Part shown: positions 1 through 5,964 of the stretch, piece by piece
Layout of the letters: the number at the start of each line of letters is the position of its first letter
Numbering within the stretch: the first letter of the stretch is position 1
Source: Actinomycetes bacterium
GTDB lineage: Bacteria > Actinomycetota > Acidimicrobiia > Spongiisociales > UBA5794
NCBI GenBank assembly: GCA_023336765.1
Contig: JAMBLL010000095.1
Location: forward strand, 1 to 8,659
Length of the DNA: 8,659 bases
Reading direction: 5' to 3'
Position numbers and translations under genes: made by a program
Notes under the pieces: model-generated
What the model was told of the DNA's origin: nothing
Database searches by the model: none
Seen by the model: only the letters and a program-made list of their open reading frames with translations

Positions 1-7
1 CGCAATA

Positions 8-29
8 TTTGGCGCCGATGGACGCCAAA
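8..29 (-). terminator. Hairpin just downstream of pepA, possible weak terminator
   Basis: A perfect 7-bp inverted repeat (TTTGGCG, 8-nt loop, CGCCAAA) begins 11 bases past the pepA stop codon. Its position suits a transcription end for the tkt-pepA unit. On the minus strand it is followed only by an AT-rich TATT and then GC bases, not a real T-run, so it is at best a weak intrinsic terminator. It could equally belong to a gene beyond the left edge. Positions 1-39 hold nothing else I can recognise. Confidence 0.35.
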
Positions 30-39
30 GCCCTGATGG

Positions 40-1464
40 TCAGTCGGAGAGGGCTTCGGCTGTGGCTACGAGGGTGCGGACGCCGAAACCGGAGCCGCCC
101 TTGAAGACGTAGTGCTCGGTCTTGTCCGCACGGCCAGGTCCTGCGATATCGAGATGCACCCATGGGATGTTCTCGACGAACTCGGACAAGATGATCGCAG
201 CTGTGATCGCCCCACCCCATCGACCGCCGATGTTCTTCATGTCCGCAATGTCTGACTCCACCATCGAGCGGTACTCCTCGATGAACGGGAGACGCCACAT
301 CGCCTCGCCCGAAGCCTCGGCTGCGTTGAGCACAAGGTCTGCGGCTTCATCGTCGATGGCGACAAGCCCTCCAACGAGTGGTCCGAGCGCGACCTTGCAC
401 GCACCGGTCAGGGTCGCGATATCGACGATGAGGTCCGGATCGTCCTCGGCTGCAAGTGCGAGGCCGTCTGCGAGGACCATACGGCCCTCAGCATCGGTGT
501 TGAGAATCTCCATCGTCTTGCCGTTGTATGCACGCATCACGTCACCCGGTCGCAGTGCAGAGCCACCGGTCATGTTCTCGGTGAAGGGGGTGATCCCTGT
601 CACATTGACGACGAGTCCAAGTTCGGCGATCGCCTGCATAGCGCCCATCACCGCAGCCGCCCCCGCCATGTCGGTCTTCATGGTCTCCATTCCGGCTGCC
701 GGCTTGATCGACAAACCGCCCGAATCGAACACGATGCCCTTACCGACGAACGCAACCGTCTTCGTTGCCCCCTCAGGGCTGTAACGCATCACCACCATGC
801 GGGCCGGGTTGTCCGCTCCAAGGTTGACGGCCTGGAGGCCGCCGAACCCTGCATCTGCGATCTGGTCCTCGTCATAGACGGTCACCTCGATCTTGTCCGA
901 GAGGCCTTCACACACTTGAGCGATCACAGCGGGTGCCTTGTCCCACGCTGGCCTGTTGATGAGGTCGCGGGCAAGCACAACACCGCGGGCGATAGCCGCC
1001 GAGGACGCTATCGGATCGGCAAGGTCCTCCTCGTCCACGAGCACGACACTCGACAGGGCGACGGGCTTGGGCTCGGTTTTGTACTCGTCGAAGGAATATG
1101 CACCGAGCCATGACCCGAGAGCTACAGCGCTCGCTGCATCCTCAAGGTCCACATGGTGAAGGGTGGTTGCGATCGTCTCGTATCGCCGACATATCCGGGT
1201 CACGGTTCCCGCAGCACGCCTCAGCCCCTCGGCATCGACCTCGTCACCGAGACCCACGAGCAGCATCTCAGGAGCAGGTCCCTGAGGCGTTGAGACGAAC
1301 AGCGTTTGACCCTTCTTCCCCGTGAAGTCCTTTGCGTCGAGAAGCACCTCGAGCGCGTCGAGGTCCGGGGTGAGATCGTCACTGCAGGCTGGGACCCTGT
1401 CTGACATGACCGGAACGACGAGTAGGTCTGCGCCGTCTGGCGCGCCTGATGTGATGTTGACCAC
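40..1464 (-). CDS. pepA: Leucyl aminopeptidase (M17 family cytosol aminopeptidase)
   Basis: This is a dimetal exopeptidase that removes N-terminal residues, often leucine, from peptides in the cytoplasm. Family members act as hexamers. The protein has 474 residues, slightly short of the usual 490-500. The N-terminal half (about 1-150) is the variable domain. The C-terminal catalytic domain (about 160-474) has the M17 signature NTDAEGRM at 322-329. By family comparison, the metal ligands are K242, D247, D265, D324 and E326, and the catalytic pair is K254 (in LSIKP) and R328. All are present, so the enzyme should be active. The reading frame stays open far upstream into tkt, but the GTG at 1464 is chosen because AGGAGG lies 7 bases before it and the family N-terminus fits there. 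It follows tkt after 19 bp and is probably cotranscribed with it. The hexamer and the peptide-turnover role are family knowledge, not visible in the sequence. Confidence 0.95.
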   Translation of the reverse strand: MVNITSGAPDGADLLVVPVMSDRVPACSDDLTPDLDALEVLLDAKDFTGKKGQTLFVSTPQGPAPEMLLVGLGDEVDAEGLRRAAGTVTRICRRYETIATTLHHVDLEDAASAVALGSWLGAYSFDEYKTEPKPVALSSVVLVDEEDLADPIASSAAIARGVVLARDLINRPAWDKAPAVIAQVCEGLSDKIEVTVYDEDQIADAGFGGLQAVNLGADNPARMVVMRYSPEGATKTVAFVGKGIVFDSGGLSIKPAAGMETMKTDMAGAAAVMGAMQAIAELGLVVNVTGITPFTENMTGGSALRPGDVMRAYNGKTMEILNTDAEGRMVLADGLALAAEDDPDLIVDIATLTGACKVALGPLVGGLVAIDDEAADLVLNAAEASGEAMWRLPFIEEYRSMVESDIADMKNIGGRWGGAITAAIILSEFVENIPWVHLDIAGPGRADKTEHYVFKGGSGFGVRTLVATAEALSD

Positions 1465-1471
1465 GGGGATT

Positions 1472-1477
1472 CCTCCT
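1472..1477 (-). promoter_or_regulatory. Ribosome binding site fixing the pepA start
   Basis: A perfect AGGAGG on the minus strand sits 7 bases before the GTG at 1464. It lies in the 19-bp gap after the tkt stop codon. It decides against the long in-frame extension that would overlap tkt by about 280 bases. Confidence 0.8.
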
Positions 1478-1483
1478 GGGTTG

Positions 1484-3439
1484 CTATGATTGGGAAAGTG
1501 TTTCGATGACCGTTGCGGCGATCGCCTCGGGAGTGAAGCCGTAGTGCACGGCGAGCACGTCTGCGGGTGCAGATGCTCCGAAGTGGTCGATACCGATCGC
1601 CAATCCGCCGTTGCGCGCAACGGCGCTCCACATTGCGGTTGAACCTGCTTCGATAGTGAACACGGGAAGGTTGACACCGAGAACAACGGCACGGTAATCG
1701 TCGGGTTGGTTGTTGAACACCTCGACACAGGGAACGGACACAACCCGTGCCGATATGCCCTGTTCGGCGAGCAGGTTTGCAGCGTCAGAGGCGAGCGGTA
1801 CCTCGGATCCTGTTGCTACGAGAACGATATCCGTCCCGTCAACACGCACATACCCTCCACGTTCGATCTTGGCCATGGTGGGTTCGTTCCCTGGCACAGG
1901 CAATCCCTGTCTTGTGAGGATGATCGCCGAGGGCCCATCGGTCCGGTTGATCGATTGTTGCCACGCAGCGGCCGTCTCGGCTGGGTCGGCAGGCCTGTGG
2001 ACATGGAGTCCCGGGATGATTCGCAGCGACGCCAGGTGTTCGATCGGCTGATGGGTCGGGCCGTCCTCACCAAGGAATACGGAATCGTGGGTCCACACGA
2101 AGATCGATGGTGTGCCCATAAGTGCAGCAAGGCGCACCGCAGGTCGCATGTAGTCAGCAAAGGTGAGGAAGGTCGCACCGAACGCTCTCGCCCCGCCGTG
2201 AAGGGTCAGTCCGTTGACCGCCGCACCCATTGCATGCTCCCTGATGCCGTACCGCACGTTGCGTCCGGTGCGATCAGCGCGGGAAAAGTCATGGGAACCC
2301 TTGATGTACGTGTTGTTCGACGGAACAAGGTCGGCAGAGCCGCCAACAATGTCCCGACGTTGCGCCGCTACCTGCTGGATCACTGCCTCTGACAGCTTCC
2401 TGGTCGCAACCTTCGACCCCGGTTCTGCCTGCGGTGCATCGAGTGATACATCAGATGGCTCCCAGACGGCCTCCCATGCGCTCACACGGTCGAGGTCGGC
2501 AGTTCGGGCCTCCTCAACGCGTGTGGTCCACCCGGCATGCATGACTCTGCCCCTCGACATCGCCTCCATGAACACCTCATAGACCGAGTCCGGGATCACA
2601 AACGGATCAAGATCCCATCCCATTGTGGCCTTCGCAGCGGCGATCTCATCAGGACCCAACGGAGATCCGTGGACGGACGACGTATCGACCTTTGTGGGTG
2701 CGCCGAACCCGATGTGCGTCTTGCACGAGATGAGCGTCGGCCTCTCGGTGTCTGCGAGCGCGATAAGTGTTGCTTCCTCGATAGCGGCCCTGTCATGACC
2801 ATCAACCGTCAGCGTCTGCCATCCGTACGATGCGAACCTGGCAGGTACGTCCTCGGTGAAGGCAAGATCCGTGGAACCGTCGATGGTGATCGAGTTGTCG
2901 TCGTAGAAGACGACCATGCGTGAGAGTCCGAGGTGTCCTGCGAGCGACGCCGCCTCAGCGGATACGCCTTCCATCAGGTCGCCATCGCCACACAGGACGA
3001 AAGTGCGGTGGTCCGTGAGGTCAGCTCCGTGTACCGCACGCAGATGCTCCTCTGCCATCGCCATTCCGACTGCCGTTGAGAACCCCTGACCGAGTGGCCC
3101 GGTGGTCATCTCGATACCAAGCTGAGGGTTGTGCTCGGGGTGACCCGCAGTCACATAGCCCCACTGGCGGAAATGCTCGAGATCATCCATCGAGATCGCG
3201 AACCCGGACAGATGGAGGAGGCTGTACAGCAGCATCGACCCGTGGCCGTTGGACACCACGAAACGGTCGCGGTCACGCCACGTCGGGTCGGCCGGATCGA
3301 CATTGAGGAACTTCGACCAGATGACGAAGGCGATGTCCGCCATCCCCATCGGCATACCTGGATGTCCTGAGTTCGCTTTCTGGATGGCGTCCATCGACAG
3401 CACCCTGATCGCATCCACCGCTCGCTGTTCTTCGTTCAT
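1484..3439 (-). CDS. tkt: Transketolase
   Basis: This thiamine-diphosphate enzyme moves two-carbon ketol units between sugar phosphates in the non-oxidative pentose phosphate pathway. It acts in the cytoplasm as a homodimer. The protein has 651 residues, the normal length. Three domains are visible. The pyrophosphate-binding domain (about 1-320) has the N-terminal signature SGHPGMPMG at 24-32 with H26, H66 in NGHGS, the cofactor motif starting GDGDLMEG at 151 and ending near N182, and H257 in VHGSPLG. The pyrimidine-binding domain (about 345-520) has the catalytic glutamate E401 in REHAM and H463 in GPTHQP. The C-terminal domain runs from about 530 to 651. All key residues are kept. The ATG at 3439 is preferred over the in-frame ATG at 3457 because AGGAGG lies 5 bases before 3439, whereas 3457 has no good site. 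It is first in a tkt-pepA unit and divergent from the acyltransferase gene. Confidence 0.97.
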   Translation of the reverse strand: MNEEQRAVDAIRVLSMDAIQKANSGHPGMPMGMADIAFVIWSKFLNVDPADPTWRDRDRFVVSNGHGSMLLYSLLHLSGFAISMDDLEHFRQWGYVTAGHPEHNPQLGIEMTTGPLGQGFSTAVGMAMAEEHLRAVHGADLTDHRTFVLCGDGDLMEGVSAEAASLAGHLGLSRMVVFYDDNSITIDGSTDLAFTEDVPARFASYGWQTLTVDGHDRAAIEEATLIALADTERPTLISCKTHIGFGAPTKVDTSSVHGSPLGPDEIAAAKATMGWDLDPFVIPDSVYEVFMEAMSRGRVMHAGWTTRVEEARTADLDRVSAWEAVWEPSDVSLDAPQAEPGSKVATRKLSEAVIQQVAAQRRDIVGGSADLVPSNNTYIKGSHDFSRADRTGRNVRYGIREHAMGAAVNGLTLHGGARAFGATFLTFADYMRPAVRLAALMGTPSIFVWTHDSVFLGEDGPTHQPIEHLASLRIIPGLHVHRPADPAETAAAWQQSINRTDGPSAIILTRQGLPVPGNEPTMAKIERGGYVRVDGTDIVLVATGSEVPLASDAANLLAEQGISARVVSVPCVEVFNNQPDDYRAVVLGVNLPVFTIEAGSTAMWSAVARNGGLAIGIDHFGASAPADVLAVHYGFTPEAIAATVIETLSQS

Positions 3440-3444
3440 CAATG

Positions 3445-3450
3445 CCTCCT
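3445..3450 (-). promoter_or_regulatory. Ribosome binding site deciding the tkt start
   Basis: A perfect AGGAGG lies 5 bases upstream of the ATG at 3439. If translation began at the in-frame ATG at 3457, this site would be coding sequence. That argues for the downstream start. Confidence 0.75.
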
Positions 3451-3493
3451 GTGCCATGGAGGGTACCTGTCCTGTGATGCGTCGACGAAGCGG

Positions 3494-3513
3494 GGTGCGC
3501 CCCCGCCCGCACC
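3494..3513. repeat. GC-rich inverted repeat in the divergent spacer
   Basis: GGTGCG and CGCACC form a 6-bp inverted repeat around an 8-base C-rich centre. It sits near the middle of the tkt/acyltransferase spacer. It could be an operator half-site pair, since the position is right for a regulator serving both directions, or a chance product of GC-rich sequence. No known operator consensus is recognised. Confidence 0.3.
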
Positions 3514-3546
3514 GGACGGTAGATTGGCGTCCAGATCACAACAGAC

Positions 3547-3550
3547 GGAG
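3547..3550 (+). promoter_or_regulatory. Ribosome binding site for the acyltransferase gene
   Basis: GGAG lies 6 bases before the GTG at 3557. The alternative in-frame TTG at 3524 has no comparable site upstream and would add 11 polar residues, so the GTG is preferred. Confidence 0.55.
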
Positions 3551-3556
3551 ACCATC

Positions 3557-4879
3557 GTGAGCGGGATAGTGGACAAGGCGGGACGGGCGGTCGCCTCTGC
3601 CTTCGTATACACGATGTATCGATCTGCGGAAGTGGACAGGAACGACACAGACCTCTCGGGACGTCCCGTCATCATCGTTGCGAACCATTCTGCAGGGTTC
3701 GCCGACCCTGTGCTCATCATGTACGGTGCGAACCGCTGGCCCAGGTTCCTCGCCAAGGCAACGCTGTGGAACACAGCCGCAGTCGGCAAGGTCTTCGACC
3801 TCGCAGGCGTGATCCCTGTGCACAGGGCGACTGACGGTGGCACCACTGGGAATGCCGAGGCTTTCGCGGACTGCTACGAGGCCCTTCGCAACAACGAGGT
3901 CATCGCAGTCTTTCCTGAAGGGAAGATCCACCAGGAATCGACCATCGGCGATATCCACACCGGCGCAGCGCGTATTGCGCTTGGAGCCCGTGCCTCAGGT
4001 GCCGCTGGTGTGGCGATCGTGCCCGTCGGCCTGTACTACGAGGGGAAGAGCGGCCGGAGAGGTCGTGTCTACGCGAAGGTCGGCGGCCCGATCGATATCG
4101 ACGCAGACATCGATCTCTTCGTCGACCCAGGAGACAACGAGGACGACACGAACCGTGACGCTGTCGTGCGCCTCACGAACACTATTGCGGCCTCGCTGAG
4201 AGCCGTGACACCCGACTACTCGTCAGAGGATGCGTGGCGGGTCCTCTCCGCAGCAGCGGAGGTTGCCCTGCGATCACACCAGTACGACCCGAGCGTTCCA
4301 GTTTCGTTCGGGCGGCGCGAGGAACTCGCTCGAGAGCTCCAGTCCACATCGCCTCAGGCACGCCTTGACGTCCTCGACACAGCAGCAAGATACGGCGACC
4401 TGCTCGAAGCAGAGAACCTCCGCGACGTCAACATCGCGTCCTACGCCAGGGTCGGCACTGCGCTCCCCGACCACACAGTTCGCAGTCTCGGGACCGCAAT
4501 GGCGCTGTCGCCCACCGCGGCTGTTGGCCTGGTCTTCAACATCGTTCCCATGGGGGCAATGAGACTTCTCAGCAACAATCTCCACATCAACGCCTTGATG
4601 AAGTCCACGATCCAGACACTGGCGTCGCCCATCATCTACGCCGGTGCGTGGGCAGCATGGGGAGTTGCTCTGCGTCGAAAAGGCATCCGTTTCGGCGGGA
4701 CCAAGGCATTGCTCGGTGGTGCGATCGGAGGATGGGCACTCGTACTCGCGTCCGAACGAAGCGACGCTGTACGGGACGAACTCGGCGGCTGGGTGCGGTT
4801 GGGCGGCCACGGCCCTGGTGCTGAAGCCCAGGATGCGAGGCGAGCACTCATCGAAGCGGTAGAAAAAGCGGCGCCCTAG
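3557..4879 (+). CDS. PlsC-like glycerophospholipid acyltransferase (GPAT/LPLAT superfamily) with hydrophobic C-terminus
   Basis: It is predicted to transfer an acyl chain to a glycerol-3-phosphate-type or lysophospholipid acceptor at the inner face of the membrane. The protein has 440 residues, much longer than the roughly 200-260 of plain PlsC. The catalytic domain occupies about 30-215. Motif I is NHSAGFAD at 43-50, with H44 and D50 spaced HX5D rather than the usual HX4D. The block IPVHR is at 86-90, FPEG at 119-122 is followed by a histidine and an HTGAARIAL block, and IVPVGLYY is at 154-161. This pattern resembles the GPAT/DHAPAT-like branch that has NHxNxxxDP and FPEGxSH motifs. After a linker, residues about 315-335, 355-371 and 385-399 are hydrophobic and could embed in or span the membrane. 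The gene is alone on the plus strand, and its stop overlaps that of the convergent peptidase gene. The exact acceptor cannot be read from the sequence. Confidence 0.85.
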   Translation: MSGIVDKAGRAVASAFVYTMYRSAEVDRNDTDLSGRPVIIVANHSAGFADPVLIMYGANRWPRFLAKATLWNTAAVGKVFDLAGVIPVHRATDGGTTGNAEAFADCYEALRNNEVIAVFPEGKIHQESTIGDIHTGAARIALGARASGAAGVAIVPVGLYYEGKSGRRGRVYAKVGGPIDIDADIDLFVDPGDNEDDTNRDAVVRLTNTIAASLRAVTPDYSSEDAWRVLSAAAEVALRSHQYDPSVPVSFGRREELARELQSTSPQARLDVLDTAARYGDLLEAENLRDVNIASYARVGTALPDHTVRSLGTAMALSPTAAVGLVFNIVPMGAMRLLSNNLHINALMKSTIQTLASPIIYAGAWAAWGVALRRKGIRFGGTKALLGGAIGGWALVLASERSDAVRDELGGWVRLGGHGPGAEAQDARRALIEAVEKAAP

Positions 4880-5964
4880 TCAACAACTCGATATGCACGG
4901 TCGGACGTGTTGAGACGTTCCACTCCCTGTGGTGTCACCACCACGATGTCCTCTATCCGCATGCCCCACTCGCCTGGCGAATAGATGCCTGGTTCGATGG
5001 AGAATGCCATACCGGCTTCGAGAACCTGCCCATTCCCTTCGATGATGTAGGGATGCTCATGGGTGTCCATGCCGATACCGTGTCCGAGCCTGTGAATGAA
5101 CAGGTCTCCGTATCCGGCCTCTGTGATCATGTCGCGTGCCACTGAATCGATCGACCCTGCGGTCACCCCAGGGCGGACAGCGTCCACAGCACAAGCCTGC
5201 GCCTCGCGCAGTACGTCGTAGGCGGCATCGAAACCGTAGGGCGCCTCACCGACCACGAACATCCGGGTCGTATCGGAGCAGTACCCATCCTGTGTCCCAC
5301 CAAAGTCGACGACCACGGCATCACCGCGTTCGATCACCCGATCGCCCGGTTCATGGTGAGGGGAAGCGCCGTTGGGACCTGACGCCACGATCCAGAAGTC
5401 CATCGTGTCATGCCCGAGGCTGGTCGTCCTCTCGATGAGTTCCCGTGAGATCGACCGCTCGGTACGTCCCGAGAATCGCACATCTGCCATCTCGTCGACA
5501 ACCGTATCGACCGTCCTTGCGGCACGACGCAGCGCATCGATCTCCGCTGGAGATTTGACCATCCTCAGTTCTGCCATCAGATCGCTCGCCCCGACATAGG
5601 ACCGGGACGGCCCGGCATGCTGCAACTCGAGTACGAACCGCGCCCACGTCTCATCACCGATGGCGACCGTTTCTGCCTCTCCAAGGTAACCATCGATCGT
5701 GGCGATGGGATCATCCAACTCTGCCCAACCCACAACCTCGAATGCATTGTCTGGAACCGAAACCCTCGGCGCCTCAAGGCCTGGGACCACGAGGTGCGCG
5801 GACCCCTCCCTGGGCACGATCAGCATCGTCACCCGCTCGAGCGGCATCGCCCTGTAGCCGGTGAGATAGGGAAGATCTGATCCAACGGACAGACACAAGG
5901 CATCGACACCCTGTGCATCCATCACACGACGCGCCGCCTCGAGACGAGTTCTGTACTCGTTCAT
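4876..5964 (-). CDS. M24 family metallopeptidase, probable Xaa-Pro dipeptidase/aminopeptidase
   Basis: This is a pita-bread-fold peptidase that probably cleaves the bond before proline in dipeptides or at peptide N-termini, in the cytoplasm. The protein has 362 residues, typical of the short PepQ/YqhT-like proteins. The N-terminal creatinase-like domain covers about 5-135 and includes SVGSDLPYLTGYRAMPLER. The catalytic domain runs from about 140 to the end. All five expected metal ligands are present: D220 (VVVDFGG), D231 (CSDTTR), H295 (LGHGIG), E324 (SIEPGIY) and E338 (RIEDIV). The ATG at 5964 overlaps the stop of the lipB-lipA gene as ATGA, with GAGG 7 bases before it, so translation is likely coupled. 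No signal peptide is seen. Dipeptidase and aminopeptidase activities cannot be separated by eye, so no gene symbol is given. It is probably not methionine aminopeptidase, because it has the extra N-terminal domain. Confidence 0.92.
   Translation of the reverse strand: MNEYRTRLEAARRVMDAQGVDALCLSVGSDLPYLTGYRAMPLERVTMLIVPREGSAHLVVPGLEAPRVSVPDNAFEVVGWAELDDPIATIDGYLGEAETVAIGDETWARFVLELQHAGPSRSYVGASDLMAELRMVKSPAEIDALRRAARTVDTVVDEMADVRFSGRTERSISRELIERTTSLGHDTMDFWIVASGPNGASPHHEPGDRVIERGDAVVVDFGGTQDGYCSDTTRMFVVGEAPYGFDAAYDVLREAQACAVDAVRPGVTAGSIDSVARDMITEAGYGDLFIHRLGHGIGMDTHEHPYIIEGNGQVLEAGMAFSIEPGIYSPGEWGMRIEDIVVVTPQGVERLNTSDRAYRVVD

Larger units (their letters stand above)
3440..3556. promoter_or_regulatory. 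Divergent promoter region between tkt and the acyltransferase gene
   Basis: This is the only spacer of real size in the window, and the two genes on either side diverge from it, so both promoters probably lie within it. Candidate -10 boxes of the TANNNT type are TAGATT at 3520-3525 on the plus strand and TACCCT at 3460-3465 on the minus strand. Neither has a convincing TTGACA-like partner at 16-18 bp. The plus-strand box would give a leader of about 25 bases to the GTG at 3557. The -10 assignments are weak inference; the presence of promoters follows from the gene layout. Confidence 0.5.

Noticed and set aside
122..784. A 220-codon open frame on the plus strand
   Set aside because: It is antisense to the catalytic half of pepA. 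The product is low-complexity (Ser/Ala/Pro-rich), as expected of a shadow frame in GC-rich coding DNA, and it matches no family.
1465..1743. In-frame N-terminal extension of pepA overlapping tkt
   Set aside because: The extension is antisense-like low-complexity sequence in the wrong frame of tkt, and a perfect AGGAGG marks the GTG at 1464.
3440..3457. Six-residue N-terminal extension of transketolase from the ATG at 3457
   Set aside because: Only the ATG at 3439 has a well-placed AGGAGG. The extension would use that site as coding sequence.
4860..4920. A bidirectional terminator between the acyltransferase and the peptidase
   Set aside because: Only short imperfect repeats (CAACA and TGTTG) are seen, without T-runs, and they lie inside the peptidase coding sequence.
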